Origin: Paenibacillus_AR mesotrionivorans | Lineage (GTDB): Bacteria > Bacillota > Bacilli > Paenibacillales > NBRC-103111 | NCBI RefSeq assembly: GCF_046098205.1 | Contig: NZ_JBJURJ010000012.1 | Location: forward strand, 124,001-188,000 | Reading direction: 5' to 3' | DNA: 64,000 nucleotides | Shown here: positions 25,611 through 34,941 of the stretch, in pieces | Position numbering within the stretch: the first letter of the stretch is position 1 | How the letters are laid out: each line of letters begins with the position of its first letter | The notes under the pieces: model-generated | What the model saw: only the letters and a program-made list of their open reading frames with translations | What the model was told of the DNA's origin: nothing | The model's database searches: none | Program-made: the position numbers and the translations under genes

Positions 25611-26168
25611 ATGATTTCCGTTAATGATTTCCGGACAGGCCTTACTATTGAAACCGACGGCGACCCGTTTACCGTCATTGAATTTCAGCACGTGAAACCG
25701 GGCAAAGGCGCCGCCTTCGTCCGCACAAAGCTGAAGAACCTGAAGAATGGCAATGTGGTGGAAAAGACCTTCCGCGCAGGTGAAACGGTGAGCCGTGCCA
25801 TCGTCGAAAACCGCGAAACTCAATATTTGTACAACAGCGGTACCGAATATACCTTCATGGACAATGAAACCTACGACCAATTCGAGCTGTCCGCCAAACA
25901 ATTGGAGTGGGAGCGCAACTTCCTGAAGGAAAACATGCTGGTGAACATCGTCAGCTACCAAGGCTCTATCCTGGGCATCAACCTGCCCAACAGCGTTGAG
26001 CTGGAAGTAACCGAAACCGAACCGGGCATCAAGGGCAACACCGCAACCGGCGCTACCAAGAACGCAACCATGGAAACCGGCCATACCGTACAGGTTCCTC
26101 TGTTCATTAACCAGGGAGACCGCCTGCTTATCGATACCCGTGAAGGCAAGTACATTTCCCGGGCATAA
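25611..26168 (+). CDS. efp: Elongation factor P
   Basis: 185 residues, three OB-like domains. The ribosome-facing loop KPGKGAAFVRTKLK carries the conserved Lys, and the C-terminal signature is GDRLLIDTREGKYISRA. It relieves ribosome stalling at polyproline stretches. SD GGGAGGAAG precedes ATG. Confidence 0.97.
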   Translation: MISVNDFRTGLTIETDGDPFTVIEFQHVKPGKGAAFVRTKLKNLKNGNVVEKTFRAGETVSRAIVENRETQYLYNSGTEYTFMDNETYDQFELSAKQLEWERNFLKENMLVNIVSYQGSILGINLPNSVELEVTETEPGIKGNTATGATKNATMETGHTVQVPLFINQGDRLLIDTREGKYISRA

Positions 26169-26222
26169 CAGCCGGTCTGTTTGGCGTCTATGGCGGCAAT
26201 GTGAAGCAAAAGCGAACAAATC

Positions 26223-26393
26223 CCCCTAGGGTTGTCTTCCAACTCGCTTGAGGGCATCTTTTACCGCCTTTTCGTCCCATGCTGCGTTACTTTCGCTTGA
26301 CGTACCCCCGGTACGCCTTCACAAAAGTGCCTTGCCTGGAACGAAAATTCGCCCAAATCTGCTCCCCTCGGAGTTTGAAGACAGCCCCTAAGG
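26223..26393. repeat. 171-bp palindromic intergenic element
   Basis: Imperfect inverted repeat with exact central symmetry at 26308. Matching shells are GTCTTCCAACTC (26234-26245) with GAGTTTGAAGAC (26371-26382), TTTTCGTCCCATGC with GCCTGGAACGAAAA, and the central CGTAC-CCCCG-GTACG. If transcribed it would fold into one long hairpin. No ORF is present. It looks like a MITE or a REP-type repeat. Confidence 0.75.
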
Positions 26394-26418
26394 ACCATGT
26401 GCCTTGGGGGATTTTTTG
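26384..26418 (+). terminator. Terminator downstream of efp
   Basis: CCCCTAAGG (26385-26393) / CCTTGGGGG (26401-26409) plus a run of six T. Its left arm is also the right end of the 171-bp palindrome, so the two structures compete. Confidence 0.8.
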
Positions 26419-26500
26419 TACGGGGATTTTTTTTGGATGGTTTTGGTGATATAATAGGAAAAACCTTTTGCAGGATTAGCTACGGTAAGGAGTGTTGAAG

Positions 26501-27754
26501 TTGTCGGTAATTGTGATGAAGTTCGGCGGCAGCTCCGTCGGTACCCCCGAGCGCATGCGGCGTGTAGCCCAGCGGATCGTGGACAGGAAGCGGGAGGGGA
26601 ACCGTTGTCTGGTTGTGGTTTCCGCTATGGGCGATACAACAGATGAACTGATTGACCTCTCCAAGCAGATTTGCGACGGCGCCCCGCCGACTAGAGAGAT
26701 GGATATGCTCCTGACCACCGGCGAGCAGGTATCGGTGGCACTTTTGGCCATGGCCATCCAGAGCCTCGGTGAAGAGGCACGGTCTTATACCGGCTGGCAA
26801 ACCGGGATTTATACGGAGGCTGTCCACGGCAAAGCCCGCATCAGCCATATCGAGCCCAAACGGGTGCAGGATGCGCTTGAGAAGGACTGCATTGTCATTG
26901 TTGCAGGCTTCCAGGGAATGACCGAGGAAGGGGAAATCACCACCTTGGGCAGAGGCGGCTCGGATACCACAGCTGTTGCCGTTGCCGCGGCCATTAAAGC
27001 CGACCTGTGTGAAATATACACCGATGTGGAAGGTGTCTACTCCACCGATCCCCGCATTGTGAAATGCGCACGCAAGCTCAACGAGATTTCGTACGACGAA
27101 ATGCTAGAGCTGGCCAACCTTGGTGCGGCGGTGCTTCATCCCCGTGCGGTAGAGTGCGCCAAGCTGAACCAGGTGCGCCTGGTGGTGCGTTCCAGCTTTA
27201 ACCATAATGAAGGTACGCTTGTGAAGGAGGAAGCCGCAATGGAGCAGGGAATCGTAGTCAGCGGTATTGCATATGACAAGAATGTGGCGCGCATCAGCAT
27301 CCTGGGAGTGCCCGAACGTCCGGGTCAGCTGGCCAAGGTGTTTACCGCGCTGGCCAATCAGCAAGTTGACGTGGACATTATTGTCCAAAGCGGTGTCCAG
27401 GACGCGGCGGATTTCTCCTTCACCGTAGGCAGCGGCGATCTGGATAAGGCTATGACCATCATCGCATCCATCAAGGAAACCGTGGGTTACCGTGAAACCA
27501 CCTCCGAAACCGGGCTGGTCAAGGTTTCCATCGTTGGCGCGGGTATGGTCAGCAATCCGGGCGTAGCCGCCAAGATGTTCGAGGCCATTTCGGAGCTGGG
27601 CATCAGCATCAACATGGTCAGCACCTCCGAGATCAAGGTAAGCTGTGTCATCCCCAACAGTCGTCTGAACGAGGTTATCCAAACCTTGCATACGGCTTAC
27701 GGGTTGGATACCGATACGACGGTTTCCGTAGGCGGACCGCAAGACCGCAGATAA
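26501..27754 (+). CDS. lysC: Aspartate kinase (alpha subunit, class II)
   Basis: 417 residues. Kinase domain ~1-245 (VMKFGGSSVG, GRGGSDTTAVAVAAA, YTDVEGVYSTDPR), then two ACT domains (~265-405; VSIVGAGMVSNPGVAAKMFEAI) for feedback control. First step of lysine, threonine, methionine and diaminopimelate synthesis. TTG 26501 is preferred over GTG 26492 since TAAGGAG is eight bases before it. Unlike B. subtilis lysC there is no room for a lysine riboswitch, only ~80 bp after the efp terminator, so repression must work otherwise. Confidence 0.95.
   Translation: MSVIVMKFGGSSVGTPERMRRVAQRIVDRKREGNRCLVVVSAMGDTTDELIDLSKQICDGAPPTREMDMLLTTGEQVSVALLAMAIQSLGEEARSYTGWQTGIYTEAVHGKARISHIEPKRVQDALEKDCIVIVAGFQGMTEEGEITTLGRGGSDTTAVAVAAAIKADLCEIYTDVEGVYSTDPRIVKCARKLNEISYDEMLELANLGAAVLHPRAVECAKLNQVRLVVRSSFNHNEGTLVKEEAAMEQGIVVSGIAYDKNVARISILGVPERPGQLAKVFTALANQQVDVDIIVQSGVQDAADFSFTVGSGDLDKAMTIIASIKETVGYRETTSETGLVKVSIVGAGMVSNPGVAAKMFEAISELGISINMVSTSEIKVSCVIPNSRLNEVIQTLHTAYGLDTDTTVSVGGPQDRR
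27239..27754 (+). CDS. lysC: Aspartate kinase beta subunit (internal in-frame start)
   Basis: An in-frame ATG at 27239, residue 247 of LysC, is preceded by GTGAAGGAGG at eight bases, one of the best ribosome binding sites in the area. Translation here gives a 171-residue protein of the two ACT domains only. B. subtilis aspartokinase II is known to be made as overlapping alpha and beta subunits from one gene in this way. Confidence 0.75.
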   Translation: MEQGIVVSGIAYDKNVARISILGVPERPGQLAKVFTALANQQVDVDIIVQSGVQDAADFSFTVGSGDLDKAMTIIASIKETVGYRETTSETGLVKVSIVGAGMVSNPGVAAKMFEAISELGISINMVSTSEIKVSCVIPNSRLNEVIQTLHTAYGLDTDTTVSVGGPQDRR

Positions 27755-27776
27755 CCGGAATTTCTTCTATAAAGAT

Positions 27777-27817
27777 CCGCACAGACGGCCTGTAAGGGCT
27801 GTCTGTGCTGCTTTTAT
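27777..27817 (+). terminator. Terminator of lysC
   Basis: Stem GCACAGACGGCC / GGGCTGTCTGTGC, followed by TGCTTTTA. Confidence 0.7.
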
Positions 27818-27843
27818 GCAGCATACCGGGAGGCTAAAGGAAG

Positions 27844-30153
27844 ATGAAAATCGGCGTTACAGGGAGGATCATGCTGATATACGGCAGCCTGCTGTTGGCT
27901 GTCATATCCCTGGCTTTTTTCTTTTCGTACCAAAGCACGGTCCGGGGTTTGGAGCAGCAGTTGAAGGAAACGAACATGGCTCTGTTGAAGCAGATTGACC
28001 AAAAAATTGAGCTGTCGTTCCAGCAAACGGAAGCCAATTTACTTCAACTTACAAATGAGTTAGAGTTTGTATATTTTATGAATGACAGCTACAAGGACAA
28101 TGCCCAGAAGAATGATAATTTCTTCGTCCTGAACTCCAAGCTGGGCAAATTCCTGAACAACAATCTTCAATTCTCCTCCATCTTTGCGTATTCGGATGTA
28201 AGCGGCAACATCCTGTCGGACAGATTTTATACCACCAAGGATCAGTCGGAGAACAGCTGGATTGCGGAATATCTGGAGATTCCCGACTATTTTCAGTGGC
28301 TTACCACCCACAAAATTTGGGACGGTAATGTGAACCGGGATGTGGTGACCTTAATCCGGTCCTATCCGCCGCTCAGCGCACCGGGCTACCGGAAGGGAGT
28401 GGTGGCCGCCAACATTGACGTGGATGTGCTGTACCGGATGATTCATGATATTTACGAGAAGGAATCTCCCGGACATACTTTTATTTTGGATAAAACAGGC
28501 CAGGTTGTCGCACACGATGATGCCTCCATGCTCTACAGCAAGATGGGGGAGCTGCCTTATATCCGGCAGGTGCTGGGCGGTCAAGAAAGCGGCTCGTACA
28601 GCGCAATGGTGGATAACGTGAAGCAAACCGTTTCCTTCAAAACCTCCGCGTATACCGGCTGGAAGATCGTGAATATTATCCCCGAGAGCCAAATGTACAA
28701 GCCCCTGACGGTGACGCGGAACCTGCTGATTCTGCTGGCTGTGGTGCTCTTTCTGGTAGCATTCGTGATTCTCTTCGTAGTGAACCGGCGCACATTTAGC
28801 CCGATTGACCGGATGCTGGGCAAGCTGTCCCGGAACGGCAGACCGGCATGGGGCGGTGCTGCCGCCTCCGCTCCTCGGGGTGTTTCTTATCTGGAGAGCT
28901 TCTTTGATCAGATGTTTGTGGATCGGGAGAAGCTGGAGCAGCAGCTACGGGATTCCAAGCCCATGCTGAAGTGGCGTACGATCATGGATGTTCTGGTGGG
29001 TTACCGGACAGACTATGCGGTTATTGCCCCGCATCTGGAATTTACGGGAATCCGCCTTTTTCCGGAATGGTATGTGGTGTGTACGGCGGAGATTGGCAAG
29101 GAAGGGGGCATAGAGCCCCGGGATCAGACACTCTACACCTATGCCCTGTGCAATGTGGCCGAGGAAATCATCAATTCGGAGAATGCCGGATCGGCTATTG
29201 ACCTGGGTGGCGGCCGGGCTGTGATTGTGTTCAGCTTCGCGGAGGGGGATGAGGAGCAGAATCATCTGCGGGCCATGGCCCTTCTGGAGCAAATTCTGAA
29301 TGTGATGAACAGGCAGATCGGACTGACCGTCATTGCAGGCTTGGGCCGGGGATACCGTGAGCTGAAGGATGTTCAGCTGTCTTATGCCGAGTCGCAGCAG
29401 GCTCTCCACTACAAGATGGTGGCCGGCAATCACGGCGTCATCTCTATTCTGGACGTACAGACACCGGATAATCAGGATTATTACCATATTGTGCGGATGA
29501 TCGACCGGATTGTGGATGCCTTGAAGCAGAGTGAAATGGACAAGGGGCTGCTCTATCTGAAGGGGATCTTCCAGGAAGCGGTCAACCATAACCTGCCGCC
29601 GGATTTAATCCGCCAGTTTTCCTTCGAATTGGTCATGCGGGCCACCCAAACCATGGAGTCCATCGGCATGGATACGGAGGAAACCCTGAACGAAATCGGC
29701 AACCTGTATGAACGGATCAACCGCTGTGAGAATGTGCGGGAGACCGAGCAAGTGGTGGAGGCCGTGCTGGTGGGGTTTGCCGACAAAATCGATAAGCGGC
29801 GCAGCCAAAGAGGGAAAAACGAGCATATCGGGCGTATCCTCCAATTTATCCAGGAGCATTACCGGGACAGTGGCTTGTCCCTGGACCGGCTGGCCGAGGA
29901 ATTTGATCTTCACCCCACCTATATCTCCAAGCTGTTCAAGGAGCAGATGGAGGATAATTTCATCGACTACCTGATCAAAATCCGCATCGAGGCTGCCAAG
30001 GAGCTGCTCCTGGACAAAAACATCAAGATCAACGACGTTTCGGATGCCGTGGGGTACATGCATTCCCGCAGCTTCACCCGCACCTTCAAAAAATATACCG
30101 GACTGACGCCCACGGAATACCGTGAGCAGGCTATCGGCAGCTCCGGCCAATAA
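27844..30153 (+). CDS. Membrane sensor with AraC-type DNA-binding domain (YesS-like), regulator 1
   Basis: 769 residues. TM1 ~9-28, extracytoplasmic dCache-like sensor ~29-290, TM2 ~297-318 (LLILLAVVLFLVAFVILFVV), a cytoplasmic linker region, and a C-terminal AraC/XylS double helix-turn-helix (~665-765, LSLDRLAEEFDLHPTYISKLFKEQ ... DVSDAVGYMHSRSFTRTFKKYTGLTPTEYR). This one-component architecture is that of B. subtilis YesS, which controls rhamnogalacturonan use. It lies just upstream of the first ABC operon and probably activates it in response to an extracellular saccharide or binding protein. Confidence 0.9.
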   Translation: MKIGVTGRIMLIYGSLLLAVISLAFFFSYQSTVRGLEQQLKETNMALLKQIDQKIELSFQQTEANLLQLTNELEFVYFMNDSYKDNAQKNDNFFVLNSKLGKFLNNNLQFSSIFAYSDVSGNILSDRFYTTKDQSENSWIAEYLEIPDYFQWLTTHKIWDGNVNRDVVTLIRSYPPLSAPGYRKGVVAANIDVDVLYRMIHDIYEKESPGHTFILDKTGQVVAHDDASMLYSKMGELPYIRQVLGGQESGSYSAMVDNVKQTVSFKTSAYTGWKIVNIIPESQMYKPLTVTRNLLILLAVVLFLVAFVILFVVNRRTFSPIDRMLGKLSRNGRPAWGGAAASAPRGVSYLESFFDQMFVDREKLEQQLRDSKPMLKWRTIMDVLVGYRTDYAVIAPHLEFTGIRLFPEWYVVCTAEIGKEGGIEPRDQTLYTYALCNVAEEIINSENAGSAIDLGGGRAVIVFSFAEGDEEQNHLRAMALLEQILNVMNRQIGLTVIAGLGRGYRELKDVQLSYAESQQALHYKMVAGNHGVISILDVQTPDNQDYYHIVRMIDRIVDALKQSEMDKGLLYLKGIFQEAVNHNLPPDLIRQFSFELVMRATQTMESIGMDTEETLNEIGNLYERINRCENVRETEQVVEAVLVGFADKIDKRRSQRGKNEHIGRILQFIQEHYRDSGLSLDRLAEEFDLHPTYISKLFKEQMEDNFIDYLIKIRIEAAKELLLDKNIKINDVSDAVGYMHSRSFTRTFKKYTGLTPTEYREQAIGSSGQ

Positions 30154-30170
30154 GACTCCGTATATTACTG

Positions 30171-30222
30171 ACCGCCCGCCTGTGACTCCAACAAAGAGCC
30201 ATGGGACGGGCTTTTTTCTATG
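30171..30222 (+). terminator. Probable terminator of regulator 1
   Basis: Imperfect stem GCCCGCCTGTG / CATGGGACGGGC followed by a run of six T. Confidence 0.55.
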
Positions 30223-30379
30223 CGGAAACCAAGAAAATTCCCCTACTGCAAGAATGGTGAGCACCCAAAAACCAAGAAATGTGCCCGATTTGGGAAGCGG
30301 TCTGTATCCAACAGGACAGGGGATCCGGTACGATGATCCTGTCAGCGGGAGAATAGGATGTCAGGAGATGGTGAGAGAG

Positions 30380-31357
30380 ATGAAAGAGAAAATGGCTGCA
30401 GCCGCCGGAGAGGGCTTGCAGGGCAGCCCGGCTTTGGCCGCACCGCGGCAAGGGAGACTGTGGAAGGGACTCAAGCGGGATAAATCCTTATATATGATGC
30501 TGGTCCCGGTGCTGCTGTTTTATCTACTGTTCAAGTATTCCCCCATGTTCGGGGAAATCATTGCTTTTAAGAATTACCGCTTTGCGGACGGCATTCTCGG
30601 CAGCGATTGGGTAGGACTGAAGAATTTCCAGCTGCTGTTCGAAAGCACGGACTTCTGGCGGGTGCTGCGCAATACCCTGCTCTTGAATGTGTACAGTCTG
30701 GTGTTCGGTTTTCCGGTGCCCATTCTATTGGCGCTGCTCTTAAATGAGGTCCGGGTGGAAGGGTACAAGCGGCTGGTGCAAAACCTGCTGTACATTCCCC
30801 ACTTTATCTCATGGGTGGTGCTGGGCGGCATTCTGATTGCCCTGTTATCGCCAAGCACCGGTGTGGTGAATCTGCTCTTGACCAATGTGTTCGGCATAGA
30901 GCCCATCTATTTTATGGCCAAGTCCTCCTGGTGGCCGGTGGCATACACTGCTTCCTCCATCTGGCGGGAAGCCGGCTGGGGCACCATCCTCTACTTGGCG
31001 GCGATGGCTTCCATTGATCCGCAGCTGTACGAAGCCGCCAAAATCGACGGAGCCAACAAGCTGCGCCAGGTATGGCATATTACACTGCCGGGTATCCGGA
31101 GTACCATTGCCATTCTGCTGATTCTGCGGATGGGCAGCATGATGGATGTAGGGCTGGAGCAAACTCTGGCGCTGCAGAATGATTCCGTGCTGGATGTGGC
31201 CGATGTAATCAGCACCTACGTGTACCGGGTGGGCCTGCAGAATATGAATTACAGCTACACTACGGCCTTAGGGCTGTTCCAGTCCCTGATCAGTCTGGTT
31301 CTGGTAGTCAGCGTGAACCGGATTATCCGGCTATTCGGTGAAAGGGGGCTTTGGTAG
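30380..31357 (+). CDS. Sugar ABC transporter permease, LplB/YteP type (importer 1)
   Basis: 325 residues, six membrane segments of a binding-protein-dependent permease. Family signatures are LFKYSPMFGEIIAFKNYRF, LYIPHFISWVVLGGI and the EAA loop YEAAKIDGANKLRQVWHITLPGI. LplB/YteP permeases pair with LplC/YtcP and an LplA-type binding protein and borrow a shared MsmX-like ATPase; no ATPase gene is present here. ATG 30380 is chosen (AGGAG upstream); ATG 30368 is possible. Confidence 0.9.
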   Translation: MKEKMAAAAGEGLQGSPALAAPRQGRLWKGLKRDKSLYMMLVPVLLFYLLFKYSPMFGEIIAFKNYRFADGILGSDWVGLKNFQLLFESTDFWRVLRNTLLLNVYSLVFGFPVPILLALLLNEVRVEGYKRLVQNLLYIPHFISWVVLGGILIALLSPSTGVVNLLLTNVFGIEPIYFMAKSSWWPVAYTASSIWREAGWGTILYLAAMASIDPQLYEAAKIDGANKLRQVWHITLPGIRSTIAILLILRMGSMMDVGLEQTLALQNDSVLDVADVISTYVYRVGLQNMNYSYTTALGLFQSLISLVLVVSVNRIIRLFGERGLW

Positions 31358-31359
31358 GC

Positions 31360-32256
31360 ATGAAGCGAGCTATCGCAAGGCTTTCCCCGTGGTCGTTGGC
31401 GGGGCATACGCTCAATTATATTTTCCTTGGCATCATGTCCTTGTTCACCTTGTATCCATTCCTGTACGAAATAGCCGCTTCCTTCAGCAGCAGCCGGGCT
31501 ATAACAGCCGGTGAGGTGTTCTTCTGGCCGGTGGAGTTCAATACGGAGGCGTACAAACGGCTGTTTGAGGACGGGCAATTGCTTCATGCTATGGGAAATA
31601 CCGTAATTGTGACCGCAGTGGGCACACTATTGAATATGGTCATGACCGTGCTGGCGGCATATCCCTTATCCCGCAAGCGGCTGGTGGGCCGGGGCCCGTT
31701 ATTGATGTTCATTACCTTCACCATGATTTATATATCCGGCATTATCCCCAACTTCATCCTGATTAAATCTCTGGGGCTGATGGATTCCTATTTTGCGCTT
31801 TGGATGCCTGCACTGATCAGTACCTATAACATGTTCGTCATGAAAAGCTTCATGGAGGGCCTGCCTGACGAGATCGAGGAGTCCGCATCCATTGACGGTG
31901 CAGGAAACTGGCTGATTCTGGTGCGGATTATGCTTCCGCTGTGCAAGCCGATTCTGGCGGCTTTGTCCCTGTTCTATGCTGTAAGCTGGTGGAATTCATA
32001 CTTCAACGTCATGCTGTACATTACCAGCGCCGATCTGCAAACCTTGATGCTGAAGCTGTACCAGATGATCAAGCAGGTGGACCAAAGCCTCTTGAACAGC
32101 GGCGGCGGCAGCGAAGGTGCCTCCTCGGTTATGCTGACGCCGGAGGGCATCAAAGCGGCATCAGTGGTCATCGCCATTACCCCGGTATTATGCGTATATC
32201 CGTTTTTGCAGAAGCACTTTGTCAAGGGCGTATTGATCGGTTCTGTGAAAGGTTGA
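31360..32256 (+). CDS. Sugar ABC transporter permease, LplC/YtcP type (importer 1)
   Basis: 298 residues, six membrane segments. Signatures SLFTLYPFLYEIAASFSS, the EAA loop EIEESASIDGAGNWLILVRIMLPL and the C-terminus FVKGVLIGSVKG, typical of the LplC/YtcP/YesQ family. Starts two bases after the LplB-type stop (ATG 31360; TTG 31351 also possible), with AAAGGGGG upstream. Confidence 0.9.
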   Translation: MKRAIARLSPWSLAGHTLNYIFLGIMSLFTLYPFLYEIAASFSSSRAITAGEVFFWPVEFNTEAYKRLFEDGQLLHAMGNTVIVTAVGTLLNMVMTVLAAYPLSRKRLVGRGPLLMFITFTMIYISGIIPNFILIKSLGLMDSYFALWMPALISTYNMFVMKSFMEGLPDEIEESASIDGAGNWLILVRIMLPLCKPILAALSLFYAVSWWNSYFNVMLYITSADLQTLMLKLYQMIKQVDQSLLNSGGGSEGASSVMLTPEGIKAASVVIAITPVLCVYPFLQKHFVKGVLIGSVKG

Positions 32257-32332
32257 TATCATAGGAGGGAGCTTCGGACTTCCTGCCTTCGATATAGATC
32301 AGCTAAGAGAATCTAACTAAGGGGATGAGACA

Positions 32333-33928
32333 ATGAAAACAGCATCAAAAGTAATCGCTTCCGTTGTCGTGGCAAGCTTGTCGGCAACCCTGCTGGCCGC
32401 TTGCGGAGATGACAAGGGCAAGGATTCCGCCGCTTCTCCCGCTGCCTCCGCCGGGGCGGGTACAGCCTCCACAGGGCCCAAAAAAGAAATCAGCATTTCC
32501 ATGTTTGACCGGGGGAAGGTTCCCGCCGAGGAAGGCAACTATGAGAACAACCGGTGGACCAAGTGGATCAACGAAAACGCTCCGGCTACCGTCAAGTGGG
32601 TGCCTGTTCCCCGGAATGAAGCCCAAACCAAGCTGAACACGCTGATCGCCTCGGGGAGCGCTCCGGATCTGATCTGGGAGTACGACCGCAACTATATCGC
32701 CCAACTGGCCAATCAAGGTGCCATTCAGCCCATCGACCAGTATATTGAGAAGTACAGCACCACCTACAAGAAATATCTCGCAGAGCATCCCGAGCTGAAA
32801 TCCTACCTGACGGTGGAAGGCAAAACCTATATGATGGCCAGTGTCCGGGGCGCCGATTCCATTGCCAACATGGGCATTTGGATCCGTCAGGACTGGCTGG
32901 ATAAGCTGGGTCTGAAAGCCCCCACCACCACGGAAGAGCTGCTGGAGGTAGCGCGGAAGTTCAAAACCGGCGACCCCGACGGCAACGGCAAAGCCGACAC
33001 CGTACCGATTGTGTTCACCAACACCGGCAATATTATTCTGCGCAACCTGTTCCTGACCCATCCCGTTCAATGGTATCTGGAGGGGGATAAGCTGGCCTTC
33101 GGGAGAACCCTGGACCGTTACGGCGACAGCCTGGATTACCAGAAGAAGATGTATGACGAAGGCCTCATCGATCAGGAATTTATTACCGACAAAAGCTTCC
33201 AGCGTGCCCTTCAATTCTGGAGCACCGGCAAAGCAGGCATTTTGCTGGGCAGCTGGAATATGGAGCAGCAGTTTGTGGATCTGAAGAAGAATGTGCCGGA
33301 GGCCAAAATGACAGCCTTGGAGCCGGTAGCAAGCCCCTTCGGCAAATCCGGTCTGTTCCAGGAAGCGCCTCCGTCCATTCTCGTAGCCTTCAACAGCAAG
33401 ATGAAGGAGGATAAGATTGAAGCTGCTGTGAAATTCCTGGATTGGATGCTGGAAACAGGCTGGAAGCCCTTGAGACAAGGGGAAGAAAACGTTCATTATA
33501 AGGACGTCAACGGTGTTCCGCAAACCATTGATGCGGCCAAATTCCGCAAGGAAGTGGATTATGCCAACGAATATCCCATTCTGAGCCAATATTCCCCGAA
33601 ACCGGACTGGTTCCCGGTTATGGCTGCTTCCGATGCCATCTCCCAGGAATATGCCAAGGAAAAAGCCAATGCCCTGACACTGGCCATGAAAAATAAATAC
33701 CGCAAGGATATTCCGTACAGCCCCAGCATGCCGGAGCTGAGCCAGCTTATCGCCACCTTCAATCCCATCGCCGAGCAAATCGAGTCCAAGGTCGTCACCG
33801 GAGGCTCTGCCATGAGCGCCAAAACAGGCCTGGAGGAGCTGCGCAAGGAATGGAAACGTCTGGGCGGCGAAAATGTGGAGAAGATGGTCAACGAATGGTA
33901 TCAAAAAAATAAGGACCAGTTAAAATAA
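32333..33928 (+). CDS. Extracellular solute-binding lipoprotein, LplA/YtcQ type (importer 1)
   Basis: 531 residues. Lipobox LLAACGDD (Cys ~23), then an Ala/Ser-rich tether and a family 1 solute-binding fold; DPDGNGKADTVPIVFTN is the Ca-binding-like loop common in large LplA-type binding proteins. About 530 residues suits oligosaccharide binding. The gap to the permease gene holds a small hairpin that may set its expression apart. SD AAGGGGATG precedes ATG. Confidence 0.92.
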   Translation: MKTASKVIASVVVASLSATLLAACGDDKGKDSAASPAASAGAGTASTGPKKEISISMFDRGKVPAEEGNYENNRWTKWINENAPATVKWVPVPRNEAQTKLNTLIASGSAPDLIWEYDRNYIAQLANQGAIQPIDQYIEKYSTTYKKYLAEHPELKSYLTVEGKTYMMASVRGADSIANMGIWIRQDWLDKLGLKAPTTTEELLEVARKFKTGDPDGNGKADTVPIVFTNTGNIILRNLFLTHPVQWYLEGDKLAFGRTLDRYGDSLDYQKKMYDEGLIDQEFITDKSFQRALQFWSTGKAGILLGSWNMEQQFVDLKKNVPEAKMTALEPVASPFGKSGLFQEAPPSILVAFNSKMKEDKIEAAVKFLDWMLETGWKPLRQGEENVHYKDVNGVPQTIDAAKFRKEVDYANEYPILSQYSPKPDWFPVMAASDAISQEYAKEKANALTLAMKNKYRKDIPYSPSMPELSQLIATFNPIAEQIESKVVTGGSAMSAKTGLEELRKEWKRLGGENVEKMVNEWYQKNKDQLK

Positions 33929-33998
33929 CGGATGCTTCGCTTCTAAAGGGGAAGCAGGCTGCTTAGGCGGTCTGCTTCTCCGAAAGGAGCGGGAAGGA

Positions 33999-34901
33999 GT
34001 GGAGAAAGTGATGAATTTGGCTCAATTGCCGTCCCCGGTTTTGCTGCTCGGGGATCACTGTCGGGCTTACCGTGACCCTTGCGCGGTCTATCACGACGGC
34101 ATCATCCGCCTTTTCTATACTTTGGTGGAAACGGAAGCGGATGGATCTGTTTATTTGTACACAGCGGTGAGTGAAAGCGCTGATCTTTGCGCCTGGAGTG
34201 AGCCCTGGATTTTGACTCCAAAGGACCGCAGCTTCAATTATTCCAGTCCCGGCAACATCATCCGGTCAGACGGCAGATGGCTTATGTGCCTTCAAACCTA
34301 TCCCCGCCCCAACGGGGAAAAATACGGCAATGGCAACAGCCGGATTTGGATGATGGAAAGCCGGGATTTATCTGTTTGGGGGGAGCCGCAGCTGCTCCGG
34401 GTTAAAGGCGACGGAGTCGCGGAGCAGGATATGGGCCGGATGATCGACCCTTATCTGGTGGAGAATGCGGCCAAACCGGGGGAGTGGTACTGCTTCTATA
34501 AGCAGAACGGCGTCAGTATGTCCAAAACGGAGGACTTCCGTCAATGGACGTATTGCGGCCGTGAGGATGCCGGAGAGAATGTGTGCATTATCCGGCATGA
34601 AGGGGAATATGTGATGTTCCACTCCCCGGAGAACGGCATTGGCGTCAAACGTTCCCGGGATTTGCTGCATTGGCAGGATGACGCCGGATTGATCACTTTG
34701 GGCCAGGAGGATTGGGGGTGGGCAAAAGGCAGATTGACTGCCGCTTTTGTGTTGGACCTGCGTCATGTAGCGGGAGTGGAGGCGTATGTGATGTTTTTCC
34801 ATGGCAGCGGGCCGGAGGATGAGCGTATTCTGTTCGATACATATGCCTCCATCGGCATTGCCTGGAGCAAGGACCTGCTTCATTGGGAATGGCCCCGGTA
34901 G
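33999..34901 (+). CDS. Cytoplasmic beta-propeller glycosidase (GH43/GH130-like)
   Basis: 300 residues, no signal peptide. Repeating blade motifs (YRDPCAVYHDGIIRLFYT, GNIIRSDGRWLMCLQTYPR, RMIDPYLVEN, VCIIRHEGEYVMFHSP, KRSRDLLHWQD, SKDLLHWEW) indicate a five-bladed propeller. The Asp in YRDP and in MIDPYL are in usual catalytic positions of GH43/GH130-type enzymes. It likely trims an imported oligosaccharide; the exact family cannot be fixed by eye. Start GTG 33999 or ATG 34011, both near AAGGAG. Confidence 0.7.
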   Translation: MEKVMNLAQLPSPVLLLGDHCRAYRDPCAVYHDGIIRLFYTLVETEADGSVYLYTAVSESADLCAWSEPWILTPKDRSFNYSSPGNIIRSDGRWLMCLQTYPRPNGEKYGNGNSRIWMMESRDLSVWGEPQLLRVKGDGVAEQDMGRMIDPYLVENAAKPGEWYCFYKQNGVSMSKTEDFRQWTYCGREDAGENVCIIRHEGEYVMFHSPENGIGVKRSRDLLHWQDDAGLITLGQEDWGWAKGRLTAAFVLDLRHVAGVEAYVMFFHGSGPEDERILFDTYASIGIAWSKDLLHWEWPR

Positions 34902-34941
34902 GTAAGGGGGTGTTCCCGCACCCAAATTTAGGAGGGATTGC

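Noticed and set aside
26419..26500. Lysine riboswitch in front of lysC
   Set aside because: The space is only about 80 bp after the terminator and contains no L-box conserved segments.
32345..33904. Minus-strand ORF of 519 codons over the binding-protein gene
   Set aside because: Antisense shadow; no recognisable domain and opposite to the operon.
34173..34186. cre-like TGAAAGCGCTGATC inside the beta-propeller glycosidase gene
   Set aside because: Partial match within coding sequence, away from any promoter; probably chance.
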